Assembly (NCBI RefSeq): GCF_036226745.1 | Contig: NZ_CP109013.1 | Coordinates: forward strand, 4,836,001-4,900,000 | DNA length: 64,000 bases | From: Streptomyces sp. NBC_00683 | GTDB lineage: Bacteria; Actinomycetota; Actinomycetes; Streptomycetales; Streptomycetaceae | Direction: 5' to 3' | Shown: in pieces, positions 54,030 to 63,128 of the stretch | Layout of the letters: each line of letters begins with the position of its first letter | How positions within the stretch are numbered: position 1 is the stretch's first letter | Position numbers and translations under genes: made by a program | Notes under the pieces: generated by a model | Database searches by the model: none | What the model was told of the DNA's origin: nothing | Seen by the model: the letters and a program-made list of their open reading frames with translations, nothing else

Positions 54030-57026
54030 TCAGGGGATTTCCGGCGTCTCTTCCCGGGGAAGCGTTCCGGCAAGTGCCAGTTGCGCCCGCTCCACCCACG
54101 TCCCGACACCGATCCGGGTGAAGTCGTCCCGGGCATCGGCGAAATACTGCCGGGCGGCGGAGTGCTCACCGCATTTCCAGCACGCCTCACCGAGGGCCAG
54201 TTTGATTTTCCCCTCGACCAGGGCGCTGTCGACCAGTCCGACGATTTCCAGGGCGTGCAGCAGGGTTCCCCTGGCCTGCGCCCAGTTCCGCGTGCCCAGC
54301 CTGGCCTCGCCCAGCCCGAGGAGCCCATGGGCCAGACCGAACATGTCGGCCTTGGCGCGGACGATCCGGATCATCCGCAGGAACGCTTCCTCGGCCAGGC
54401 CGTACTCGTTCTGCGCGAGGTACACCCGGGCCAGCCGGTGGGTCCCGAGCGCCAGGCTGCGAGCCCCTCCCTCACCGATCGCCGTGGAGACCCGCAGGGA
54501 TTCGAGGCTCAGCCGCTGCGCCGAATCCGTACGGCCACGGTCCAGCTCGATCTGCGCCATGTTGTTCAACACATGGGCCTCCGAGGAGAGGTCGCCGACG
54601 GCCCGGAACGTCGCCAGGGCCCGCGCACTGCGTTCCATGGCGGTCTCCAGATCCCCGCGCATCTCGTCGATCATGGCCATGTTGCGCAGTACGAGGGCGT
54701 GCCCGTGCTCCTCGCCCGCCCGGTCATGGAGCGCGAGCGCCTCGGTGAAGGTCGCGTACGCCTCACCGAAGTTGCGCTGCCGCATCTCCAGGGCGCCGAG
54801 ATTGTGCAGCATGGCGGCCTGGCCACGGGCGTTGCCGGCCGCCCGCGTCGCGGCGAGTGCCCGTTCGCTGCACTCGCGCCAGTTGTCGAGGTAGTTGCGC
54901 GTCTCGAAGAGCACCACGATGGACATCGTGAGATCCCAGGCGAGCTCGTCCATACCGAGGGCGGCGGCCTGGTCGACCACCGCGACCAGGGAGAGCCGTT
55001 CGGTCTCCAGCCAGTCGAGCGGAGCGGTGAGCAGCCCGGCACCGAGCTCGTCGGGCAGCGGATGGCGGGGCACCGCACTGTGGATGATGCTGAAGTCGCC
55101 CCCGTAGGAGCACCGGTGAGCCTGTTCGGCGAGCGAGAGATAGGCCCGGAAGGCGCGTTGCCGTGCGGCCTGCCGCTCCTCGGGGGTCTCCTCCGCCTCG
55201 GCGCGCTCACGGGCGAACAGCCGCAGCAGGTTCTGGAACCGGTAGCGGGGATGCCCGGTCGCGTCCAGGCCGACCACGTCCAGGAACTGGGCGTCGACCA
55301 ATTCCTCGATGAGCTGCTCCCCGGTCATCAGGTCCGTGTCCAGGAGCGCCGCGGCGACCCAGGCGCCGAAGTCCGGCACATCGAGAAGCCCCAGGCTCCG
55401 GTACAGCAGCGCCGTCGGCGCGGAGAGACCGCGGTAGGTCAGGGTGAAACTGGCGCGCACCTGCGACTCCCCCGAGCTGAGCTCGTCCAGCCGCAGCCGC
55501 TCGTCGCTCAGCCGGCGCACCAGGCGCGACACCGTCCAGTGCGGCTTGGAGGCGAGCCGCGCCCCGGCGATCCGCAGGGCGAGCGGCAACAGGTCGCACA
55601 GCTCCACGAGCCGGGCGGCGGACGGCGGATCGGCGGCGATGCGCTCCTCGCCGACGATCTTCCCGAGGAGCTCGACCGCCTCGTACGGTGACAGCCGGCC
55701 GAGCCGCACCCAGGCCTGCGGCGGCCAGGCGACCATTTCGGACAGCTGCTCCCGGCTGGTGACCAGGACGCAGCAGCCTCCGCTGCTCGGCAGCAGCGGA
55801 CGCACCTGGGCGTAGGTCCGCACGTTGTCGAGCACCACCAGGACCCGGCGGTCGGCGAGCAGGCTGCGGTAGAGGGCGGCGCGCTCCTCGGGTTCGGCCG
55901 GGATCTGGCCTATGGGCACCGAGAGCGAGCGCAGGAACCGGCCGAGGATCTCACCCGCCGTGGTGGGCTCCAGATGCTCGTCGTAGCCGCGGAGGTCGGC
56001 GAAGAGCTGGCCGTCGGGGAAGCGGTCGGAGACGCTGTGCGCCCAGCGGACCGCCAGGCACGTCTTGCCGATCCCGCCGACACCGGTGATCAGTCCCGTG
56101 GCCGGGCCGTGCGCCACCGCGCCGAGTTCGAGCAGTTCGTCGAGCTGGGCCAGCTCCTCCTTGCGGCCGGCCAGCCCCGATACGTCGGGAGGCAGCTCCA
56201 GCGGGTCGCCGACGGGCTTCGACAGCAGCAGCGGTTCGCCGCCCGCGCCCTCGGGGCCGCGCGCGTTCAGCGAGGGTTCGTCCTGGAGGATCGCGTTGTG
56301 CAGCTCGGACAGGGCCGGGCCGGGTTCCAGGCCGAGTTCGTCGATGAGCCAGCGGCGCCCGTCCCGGAAGGTCTCCAGGGCCTCGGCCCGCCGGCCCGAG
56401 TGGTACTGGGCGGTGATCAGCTGATGCCGGGCTCTCTCGCGCAGCGGATGCTCGCGGACCATCGCCGCCAGATCGGGAAGGATCTTCTGGTGGTCGCCGA
56501 GCTGCAGGTGCACGGCCGTGGCGTTCTCGTAGGTGTCGAGCCGCAGTTCCTCGAGTCGTTGGGCCTCGTCCTCCACCAGCCGGCCCGTCACGCCCGCCAA
56601 CGGCCGTCCGCGCCACAGTTTCAGGGCGTCCGCATAGCAACGGGCGGCCTCGGCGGGCCTGTTGTTCCTGACGGCCAGTTCGGCCGCCGAGACCAGTGCG
56701 GAGAACTCCTCCGAGTCGAGCTGGTGCATGCCGACCTGGAGGAGATAGCCGGGATGGGCGGTGACGATGACCTCGCCGGGGAATCCGGCGGCCTTGAACG
56801 TCTTGCGCAGCGCGGCGATACAGATGGACACCTGGGTACGGGCGGTGGCCGGCGGGTGGTTGCCCCACACGGCCTCGATCAGGGTGTCGACCGGCACGAT
56901 CCTGCCCGGGCTGAGCAGCAGTACGACAAGAATGGTCCGGTGCCGTGGCCCTCCCACCGGCACCTGCGCGGCCCCGGAGGTCACTTCCAGGGGCCCTAAC
57001 ACCTTGAAGTTCAGCCGCTTCTCCAC
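54030..57026 (-). CDS. Large SARP/NB-ARC/TPR transcriptional regulator (AfsR-like) with a TTA codon
   Basis: A 998-residue AfsR-type protein. It has a winged-helix N-terminus (about 1-95: LNFKVLGPLEVTSGAAQVPVGGPRHRTILVVLLLSPGRIVPVDTLIEAVWG), an activation domain (about 105-250), an NB-ARC NTPase with P-loop GVGGIGKTCLA (K321) and RVLVVLDNVRTYAQV, and at least six C-terminal TPR units (about 690-990, for example ARGQAAMLHNLGALEMRQRNFGEAYATFTEALALH). The GTG at 57024-57026 has GGGGGA upstream; an upstream reading from 57395 lacks support. Leu 10 is encoded by the rare TTA codon (56997-56999), which in Streptomyces needs the bldA tRNA. It may control this cluster or another pathway. Confidence 0.9.
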   Translation of the reverse strand: MEKRLNFKVLGPLEVTSGAAQVPVGGPRHRTILVVLLLSPGRIVPVDTLIEAVWGNHPPATARTQVSICIAALRKTFKAAGFPGEVIVTAHPGYLLQVGMHQLDSEEFSALVSAAELAVRNNRPAEAARCYADALKLWRGRPLAGVTGRLVEDEAQRLEELRLDTYENATAVHLQLGDHQKILPDLAAMVREHPLRERARHQLITAQYHSGRRAEALETFRDGRRWLIDELGLEPGPALSELHNAILQDEPSLNARGPEGAGGEPLLLSKPVGDPLELPPDVSGLAGRKEELAQLDELLELGAVAHGPATGLITGVGGIGKTCLAVRWAHSVSDRFPDGQLFADLRGYDEHLEPTTAGEILGRFLRSLSVPIGQIPAEPEERAALYRSLLADRRVLVVLDNVRTYAQVRPLLPSSGGCCVLVTSREQLSEMVAWPPQAWVRLGRLSPYEAVELLGKIVGEERIAADPPSAARLVELCDLLPLALRIAGARLASKPHWTVSRLVRRLSDERLRLDELSSGESQVRASFTLTYRGLSAPTALLYRSLGLLDVPDFGAWVAAALLDTDLMTGEQLIEELVDAQFLDVVGLDATGHPRYRFQNLLRLFARERAEAEETPEERQAARQRAFRAYLSLAEQAHRCSYGGDFSIIHSAVPRHPLPDELGAGLLTAPLDWLETERLSLVAVVDQAAALGMDELAWDLTMSIVVLFETRNYLDNWRECSERALAATRAAGNARGQAAMLHNLGALEMRQRNFGEAYATFTEALALHDRAGEEHGHALVLRNMAMIDEMRGDLETAMERSARALATFRAVGDLSSEAHVLNNMAQIELDRGRTDSAQRLSLESLRVSTAIGEGGARSLALGTHRLARVYLAQNEYGLAEEAFLRMIRIVRAKADMFGLAHGLLGLGEARLGTRNWAQARGTLLHALEIVGLVDSALVEGKIKLALGEACWKCGEHSAARQYFADARDDFTRIGVGTWVERAQLALAGTLPREETPEIP

Positions 57027-57788
57027 GTATCCCCCTTGCCTCCCGAACGGTGGAAGCAATTGATCTTGTTGCCCGGCAGGGCCGCCCGGCCTGCCGCTCA
57101 CTGCCCCCGTACCCGTGTTCCGCCGGGTGCGTGATCCCGGGAGTCTCGCCGGGATGAGCGCAACGGACAGGAATACGGGTGCTGTCACGCCGTGTTCTGC
57201 TGCATTTCCTGAGTCGGTTCTGTGATCCCACGATACGGCGACGTTGCGATCTACCGCCCAGTACGGTTGGCCTACTCCGGAGTAAGTATCAACTCTTCGC
57301 CCGGAATGCCATGTTGCTCGGTCAAGTGCGCCGTTAAAAGCCGGGCGGGTTTCCGGCAAGTGGATTCGCGGCGTATGGCGCGCGGATGGCGGCAAATGAC
57401 TCCGGCACAGCAGTGCCGTGGCTTCCCGGTGTTCCCGTCCCGGGGTGTTGCGGGCCCCCGCGCCGAATCCGGGGTGCGTCCGTCGGTAACACTATTTCGG
57501 ACGGCGTCGCGGCCGTTCTAATGTGAGCCCTGTTCATGTTTTCCCCCGTACTCAATTCCGCCAGTCACGGCTGCTGCGAATCAACCACGCAATGCCGGGG
57601 GAAGAGCGGGTTCGAGTCGAATGTGGTGCAGGTCACGCGTCGGGCGAACGGGTGCCGGCAATACATGCCGGATAGCGGGCACCGTGCCCCCGTAGCGCGC
57701 TCCGGGGCGCCTTGCGAGGGGGAGCTGCCGGGACATGACAGGGGGCTGCCCGGGGCGCGAGCCCCGGGCAGCCCCGGCAGTCGAACGG
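57027..57788. other. Intergenic region between the large SARP gene and argS
   Basis: About 760 bp without a convincing gene. It holds the SARP upstream region (right of 57026) and, at its right end, the argS terminator. A perfect 12-bp palindrome TACTCCGGAGTA lies at 57273-57284, about 250 bp upstream of the SARP GTG. A short minus-strand frame at 57334-57537 has a ribosome-site-like GGGGG but poor codon use. This region marks the right border of the variable insertion against the conserved argS-lysS block. Confidence 0.6.
57742..57775 (-). terminator. Hairpin terminator of argS
   Basis: GGGGCTGCCCGGGGC pairs perfectly with GCCCCGGGCAGCCCC (15 bp) around the tetraloop GCGA, 14 bp beyond the argS stop on the minus strand. 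Confidence 0.88.
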
Positions 57789-59561
57789 TCAGAGGCGCTC
57801 GGGCGTCCGGATGCCGAGGAGCCGCATGCCCTGGTGCAGCGTCCGGGCCGTCAGCTCGACGAGGAACAGCCGGTTCTCGACGACCTCCGCCGGGTTCTCG
57901 TCGCTCAGCACCTGGCACTGGTCGTAGAACGTGGTGAGGTGCGAGGCGAGCTGGTACAGGTACGCGGCCAGCTTGTGCGGCTCGCACCCCGACGCCACCT
58001 CGGCAAGGACCTCGCCGAACTGGTCCAGGTGCAGGCCCAGCGCCCGCTCGGCCGGAGCCAGCTCCAGCTCCGGGTGCGCGACGGGCTTCGCATCCCCCGC
58101 CTTGCGCAGGATCGAGCGGATCCGGGCGTACGCGTACTGGAGGTACACCGACGTGTCGCCGTTCAGCGACACCATCTGGTCCAGGTCGAACTTGTAGTCC
58201 CGCACCGCCGACGTCGACAGGTCCGCGTACTTCACGGCGCCGACACCGACGTACCGGCCGTTCTCGACGATCTCGTCCTCGGACAGGCCCACCTTCTCGG
58301 CCTTCTCGCGCACCACGGCGGTGGCCCGCTCGACGGCCTCGTCCAGCAGGTCCTCCAGCCGCACCGTCGTGCCCTCACGGGTCTTGAACGGCTTGCCGTC
58401 CTTGCCCAGGACCGTGCCGAACGCCAGCTGGTGCGCATGGACGTCCTCGTTCAGCCAGCCTGCCCGGCGGGCCGTCTCGAAGACCATCTTGAAGTGCAGG
58501 GACTGACGCGCGTCCACCACGTAGACCAGGGTGTCCGCCTTGAGGTTCTGCACCCGGTCGCGGATCGCGGAGAGGTCGGTCGCCGCATAGCCGTAACCGC
58601 CGTTCGTCTTCTTGACGATGAGTGGGACGGGATTGCCGTCCGGGCCCTTCACATCGTCGAAGAACACACACAGCGCACCCTCGGAGCGGACGGCGACACC
58701 CGTCTCCTCCAGGATCCGGCAGGTCTCCTCGAGCATGTCGTTGTAACCGGACTCGCCGACGATGTCGGGGTCGCGGACCTCCATGTCGAGCTTGTTGAAG
58801 ACCGAGTAGAAGTAGATCTTCGACTCGTCGACGAAGCCCTGCCAGAGCGCCAGCGTCTCCGGGTCGCCGGCCTGAAGGGCCACCACCCGGTCACGGGAAC
58901 GCGCCTTGAACTCCTCGTCGGAGTCGAAGAGGACCCGCGACGCCTTGTAGACACGGTTCAGGGACGACATCGCGGCCTCGCCGTCCGCCGCCTCGCCCTC
59001 CTTGTGGCCCAGCGCGCCCGGGTGCTCGATCAGGTACTGGATGAGCATCCCGAACTGCGTGCCCCAGTCGCCGATGTGATGGCGCCGGACCACGTTCTCG
59101 CCGGTGAACTCCAGGATCTGCACCATCGCGTCACCGATGACCGCCGACCGCAGATGGCCGACGTGCATCTCCTTGGCGACGTTCGGCTGGGCGTAGTCGA
59201 TGACCGTCGTGCCCGCGTCCGCGTTCACCGGGACGCCGAGCCGGTCGGTGTCCGCGGCACGCGCGGCGAGCGTCCTGGTGATCGCCCCGTCGGTGAGCGT
59301 GATGTTCAGGAAGCCGGGGCCGGAGACCTCGATGTCCTTGATCAGGTCACCGGCCGGCAGGGCGGCAGTGACCTTGGCCGCCAGCTCGCGCGGGTTGCCC
59401 TTGAGCTTCTTGGCGAGCGCGAGGATCCCGTTGGCCTGGAAATCGGCCCGGTCGCTTCGGCGCAGCAGCGGGTCCGCGGTGCCGGCCTCCGGCAGAGCTG
59501 CCGTCAGGGCGTCCGCCAGCTGCTGCTGGAGCGTGGAAGCGAGGGAAGTGACCGAAGCCAT
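57789..59561 (-). CDS. argS: Arginyl-tRNA synthetase
   Basis: A 590-residue class I aminoacyl-tRNA synthetase. The HIGH-like motif is HVGH in [21 protein letters not shown], followed by [14 protein letters not shown]; the N-terminal additional domain recognises the tRNA D-loop and the C-terminal DALR-type helical domain ends in [13 protein letters not shown]. The protein joins Arg to its tRNA in the cytoplasm. It is divergent from lysS with a 132-bp gap, the same argS-lysS pairing as in S. coelicolor. Confidence 0.98.
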   Translation of the reverse strand: MASVTSLASTLQQQLADALTAALPEAGTADPLLRRSDRADFQANGILALAKKLKGNPRELAAKVTAALPAGDLIKDIEVSGPGFLNITLTDGAITRTLAARAADTDRLGVPVNADAGTTVIDYAQPNVAKEMHVGHLRSAVIGDAMVQILEFTGENVVRRHHIGDWGTQFGMLIQYLIEHPGALGHKEGEAADGEAAMSSLNRVYKASRVLFDSDEEFKARSRDRVVALQAGDPETLALWQGFVDESKIYFYSVFNKLDMEVRDPDIVGESGYNDMLEETCRILEETGVAVRSEGALCVFFDDVKGPDGNPVPLIVKKTNGGYGYAATDLSAIRDRVQNLKADTLVYVVDARQSLHFKMVFETARRAGWLNEDVHAHQLAFGTVLGKDGKPFKTREGTTVRLEDLLDEAVERATAVVREKAEKVGLSEDEIVENGRYVGVGAVKYADLSTSAVRDYKFDLDQMVSLNGDTSVYLQYAYARIRSILRKAGDAKPVAHPELELAPAERALGLHLDQFGEVLAEVASGCEPHKLAAYLYQLASHLTTFYDQCQVLSDENPAEVVENRLFLVELTARTLHQGMRLLGIRTPERL

Positions 59562-59693
59562 GAGCCGGCTGCCGTTTCCGTAGAGGACAAGAGATCACCC
59601 AAGTATCCCACGGGGCGTAAAGCCGTTTTCGCGCTGTGGGCGGTACCTGGGAGAATGGGCGGTGCCCCTATGAGTCCTACACGAGAGAAGGAC

Positions 59694-61445
59694 GTGCCGA
59701 CCGTGGCTCAGAGTCAGAGCAGCACCGAGACCGACTGGGTCTCCCGCTTCGCGGACGATGTCATCGCCGAATCGGAGCGACGTGCGCCTGGCAAACCGGT
59801 CGTCGTCGCGTCCGGCCTCTCCCCGTCCGGCCCGATCCACCTGGGCAACCTCCGCGAGGTCATGACCCCGCACCTCGTCGCCGACGAGATCCGCCGCCGC
59901 GGCCACACCGTGCGGCACCTGATCTCCTGGGACGACTACGACCGCTACCGCAAGGTCCCGAACGGGGTCGCGGGCGTCGACGCCTCCTGGGCCGAGCACA
60001 TCGGCAAGCCGCTGACCTCGGTGCCCGCCCCCGCCGGGTCCGCGTACCCGAACTGGGCCGAGCACTTCAAGGCAGCCATGACCCAGGCGCTGGACGAGCT
60101 CGGCGTCGAGTACGACGGCATCAGCCAGACCGAGCAGTACCAGGCCGGCACGTACCGCGAGCAGATCCTGCACGCCATGAAGCACCGCGCCGACATCGAC
60201 GCCGTCCTGGACCGCTACCGGACCAAGAAGGACGGCGCCGCGGGCGGAAAGAAGCCGCAGCAGAAGAAGGTCGACGAGGCCGAGCTGGAGGCCGCCGAGG
60301 GCTCCGGCGCGGCGGACGAGGACGACGGCAGCGGCAACACCGCCGGCTACTTCCCGTACAAGCCCTACTGCGGCAACTGCGAGAAGGACCTCACCGTCGT
60401 CACCTCCTACGACGACGACTCCACCGAGCTGAACTACACCTGCTCGGCCTGCGGCTTCGCCGAAACGGTCCGGCTGAACGAGTTCAACCGCGGCAAGCTG
60501 GTCTGGAAGGTCGACTGGCCGATGCGCTGGGCCTACGAGGGCGTGATCTTCGAGCCCAGCGGCGTGGACCACTCCTCGCCGGGCTCCTCCTTCGTCGTCG
60601 GCGGCCAGATCGTGCGCGAGATCTTCGACGGCGTCCAGCCGATCGGACCGATGTACGCGTTCGTCGGCATCTCCGGCATGGCGAAGATGTCCTCCAGCAA
60701 GGGCGGCGTGCCGACCCCGGCCGACGCGCTGAAGATCATGGAGGCGCCGCTCCTGCGCTGGCTGTACGCCCGCCGCAGGCCCAACCAGTCCTTCAAGATC
60801 GCCTTCGACCAGGAGATCCAGCGGCTCTACGACGAGTGGGACTCCCTGGCCCGCAAGGTCGCCGAAGGCTCGGTGCTGCCCGCCGACGCCGCCGCGCACG
60901 CACGGGCCATCGGCACGGCCGCCGGTCCGCTCCCCAGCACCCCGCGCCCCCTGCCTTACCGCACGCTCGCATCGGTCGCCGACATCACCGCGGGCGCCGA
61001 GGACCAGACGCTCCGCATCCTCAGCGAGCTCGACCCGGAGAACCCGCTCACCTCGCTCGACGAGGCACGGCCCCGGCTCGACCGCGCCGAGAACTGGATC
61101 ACCAGCCAGGTCCCGGCCGAAGCCCGCACCATCGTCCGCGACGAGCCGGACAAGGAGCTGCTCGGCTCCCTCGACGAGAAGGCGCGCGAGTCCCTGCGGC
61201 TGCTGCGGGAAGGACTCGACTCGCACTGGTCGCTCGACGGGCTGACCACGCTCGTCTACGGCGTGCCGAAGGTCCTCGAGGGGCTGGAGCCCGACGCCAA
61301 GCCGACGCCCGAACTGAAGGTGGCCCAGCGGTCCTTCTTCGCGCTCCTGTACCGGCTGCTGGTCAGCCGGGACACCGGGCCGCGCCTGCCCACGCTGCTG
61401 CTCGCGGTGGGGGCGGACCGGGTACGCACGCTGCTCGGCGCGTAG
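59694..61445 (+). CDS. lysS: Class I lysyl-tRNA synthetase
   Basis: A 583-residue class I LysRS, an archaeal-type enzyme found in actinobacteria and not related to the usual class II LysRS. The HIGH-like motif is HLGN (SGPIHLGNLREVMTPHL), the KMSKS-like motif is KMSSSKG, and a zinc-ribbon-like CGNCEKD...CSACGF lies between. A Lys/Glu/Asp-rich insertion (KKDGAAGGKKPQQKKVDEAELEAAEGSGAADEDD, about 180-215) interrupts the catalytic core. Several in-frame starts exist: GTG at 59694 (chosen, AGAAGGA just upstream), GTG at 59703 and ATG at 59670. Divergent from argS. Confidence 0.96.
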   Translation: MPTVAQSQSSTETDWVSRFADDVIAESERRAPGKPVVVASGLSPSGPIHLGNLREVMTPHLVADEIRRRGHTVRHLISWDDYDRYRKVPNGVAGVDASWAEHIGKPLTSVPAPAGSAYPNWAEHFKAAMTQALDELGVEYDGISQTEQYQAGTYREQILHAMKHRADIDAVLDRYRTKKDGAAGGKKPQQKKVDEAELEAAEGSGAADEDDGSGNTAGYFPYKPYCGNCEKDLTVVTSYDDDSTELNYTCSACGFAETVRLNEFNRGKLVWKVDWPMRWAYEGVIFEPSGVDHSSPGSSFVVGGQIVREIFDGVQPIGPMYAFVGISGMAKMSSSKGGVPTPADALKIMEAPLLRWLYARRRPNQSFKIAFDQEIQRLYDEWDSLARKVAEGSVLPADAAAHARAIGTAAGPLPSTPRPLPYRTLASVADITAGAEDQTLRILSELDPENPLTSLDEARPRLDRAENWITSQVPAEARTIVRDEPDKELLGSLDEKARESLRLLREGLDSHWSLDGLTTLVYGVPKVLEGLEPDAKPTPELKVAQRSFFALLYRLLVSRDTGPRLPTLLLAVGADRVRTLLGA

Positions 61446-61463
61446 AGCCGGGGACAGACGAAA

Positions 61464-61498
61464 GAACCGGGCGGGCCGCTGGACGGCCCGCCCGGTTC
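61464..61498 (+). terminator. Hairpin terminator after lysS
   Basis: GAACCGGGCGGGCCG pairs perfectly with CGGCCCGCCCGGTTC (15 bp) around the loop CTGGA, 18 bp after the lysS stop. It probably also serves the convergent membrane-protein gene. Confidence 0.9.
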
Positions 61499-61516
61499 TC
61501 TGCTGCGCGGGGACCC

Positions 61517-62917
61517 TCAGGCGATGTGGTCCGCGGCCATCTCGTTGTCGAAGCGCTGCTTGAAGCCGGGCAGCAGTCGGCGGAGCAGGGCCGCACTGCG
61601 CGGATGACGGACGTTGTGGCCGTCCGAGAGGTGGATGTCGAGCACCTCGGCGCTCGGGTAGTCCTGGTGCTGATGCGTGTACGCGGTGAACACGTCGTAC
61701 GCGATCTCGCTGAACTCGATCTCGGCCTCGGCCCATTCGGCCGGGTCCGCCTCCGGAGCGTCGCCGAGGGACTCCTGCGGCGTGCGCCGGGCCACCGGGG
61801 CCTCGGCGCGGGCTGCCTGCTGCTCCTGGTGAGGGGCGGGCTGCTCCTCACCGGGCTGCGGTTCCGCGCTGCGGGGGTGCGGGAACGCGCCGATCGTCCC
61901 CACATTGCCCAGCGGGCGGGTCCGGCCACCGGGCCCCGAGGGGATCATGACCGGGGCGGGCTCCAGGCCGTCCACGTACGTGGGGTTGTACGCGCCCTCG
62001 TACGCCTCCTGCGGCGCCGCGAACCACGGGCTGTCGTGCGAGCCGGGGCCCTCCGCCGGCCACTCGCCCTGCTCATCGGGCTGCTGCTCCTGAAGCTGGT
62101 CCTGGAGCTGCTGCGGGTGCTGCTGCCGGTGCGCGGCGGGCTGCTGCTCCGGCCCCTGCGGGGCGTAGGGGAGCTGGGGCTGCTGCCCCGCCTCGACGGC
62201 TGCGGCGGGGGCCGGCGGCAGGAGGGCCGGTTCGATGCCCGCGGCGGCGAGGCCGGCCGGAGCGGTCTCGGCGAGCGGAACACCGTACTTCGCCAGACGC
62301 AGCGGCATCATCGACTCGATGGGCGCCTTGCGGCGCCAGTTGCGGCCGAACCGGGCCTGCAGACGGGCCTGGTAGATCAGCCGGTCCTGTTCGAGCTTGA
62401 TGACCTGCTCGTAACTGCGCAGCTCCCACAGCTTCATCCGGCGCCACAGCTTGAACGTGGGTACGGGGGAGAGCAGCCAGCGGGTGAGGCGCACGCCCTC
62501 CATGTGCTTGTCGGCCGTGATGTCCGCGATCCGGCCGACGGCGTGCCGGGCGGCCTCGACGGAGACGACGAACAGGATCGGGATCACCGCGTGCATCCCG
62601 GTGCCCAGCGGGTCGGGCCACGCGGCGGCACCGTTGAAGGCGATGGTCGCCGCCGTCAGCAGCCACGCGGTCTGGCGCAGCAGCGGGAACGGGATGCGCA
62701 TCCAGGTCAGCAGCAGGTCCAGTGCCAGCAGGACGCAGATGCCCGCGTCGATGCCGATCGGGAAGACGATCGAGAACTGGCCGAAGCCCTTCTCCTCCGC
62801 GAGCTCGCGCACCGCGGCGTAGGAGCCTGCGAACCCGATCGCGGCAATGAGTACAGCACCGGCGACGACAACCCCGATGAGTACGCGGTGCGTGCGTGTC
62901 AGCTGCATTGCGGCCAC
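61517..62917 (-). CDS. DUF2637-type membrane protein
   Basis: A 466-residue protein from the GTG at 62917, which has GAGGGGA upstream; an ATG three codons later (62908) is the alternative. Four hydrophobic segments lie in the first 150 residues (VLIGVVVAGAVLIAAIGFAGS, FSIVFPIGIDAGICVLLALDLLL, TAWLLTAATIAFNGAAAW, GMHAVIPILFVVSVEAARHAV), as in DUF2637/SpdB-like proteins. A basic helical region and a long Gln/Pro/Ala-rich cytoplasmic part follow. The conserved C-terminal approximately 70 residues (AEIEFSEIAYDVFTAYTHQHQDYPSAEVLDIHL...LLRRLLPGFKQRFDNEMAADHIA) resemble a helix-turn-helix. DUF2637 proteins are linked to plasmid transfer and chromosomal copies; function here unknown. Confidence 0.85.
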   Translation of the reverse strand: MAAMQLTRTHRVLIGVVVAGAVLIAAIGFAGSYAAVRELAEEKGFGQFSIVFPIGIDAGICVLLALDLLLTWMRIPFPLLRQTAWLLTAATIAFNGAAAWPDPLGTGMHAVIPILFVVSVEAARHAVGRIADITADKHMEGVRLTRWLLSPVPTFKLWRRMKLWELRSYEQVIKLEQDRLIYQARLQARFGRNWRRKAPIESMMPLRLAKYGVPLAETAPAGLAAAGIEPALLPPAPAAAVEAGQQPQLPYAPQGPEQQPAAHRQQHPQQLQDQLQEQQPDEQGEWPAEGPGSHDSPWFAAPQEAYEGAYNPTYVDGLEPAPVMIPSGPGGRTRPLGNVGTIGAFPHPRSAEPQPGEEQPAPHQEQQAARAEAPVARRTPQESLGDAPEADPAEWAEAEIEFSEIAYDVFTAYTHQHQDYPSAEVLDIHLSDGHNVRHPRSAALLRRLLPGFKQRFDNEMAADHIA

Positions 62918-63017
62918 CCGCGTTCCCCTCCCGACTTCGAATGGACCGGCCCTGCTTCGGCATCCGGCGCGGCCACAGCCTGGCACATGCGTGCGAGTGA
63001 TGTTGCGCGGGGAGGGG

Positions 63018-63052
63018 GCGAAGCCCGGTCCTCGGTGAGGACCGGGCTTCGC
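63018..63052 (-). terminator. Perfect 16-bp hairpin downstream of the DUF3558 lipoprotein gene
   Basis: GCGAAGCCCGGTCCTC pairs perfectly with GAGGACCGGGCTTCGC around the loop GGT. It lies 77 bp past the stop of the minus-strand lipoprotein gene and before the DUF2637 gene, so it probably stops lipoprotein transcription. Confidence 0.85.
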
Positions 63053-63128
63053 AAAGACGCCTCTGCGCAGGTGTGTTCGTGTCCGGGCCGGGCTTGGGTC
63101 ACGAGGTGGTGTCGGCCGACCCGGAGGA

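Noticed and set aside
57334..57537. Possible 67-residue minus-strand gene with GGGGG five bases before ATG
   Set aside because: Codon use is not Streptomyces-like (low GC3, an in-frame TTA and several rare codons), and the sequence has no signal peptide, motif or homology I recognise.
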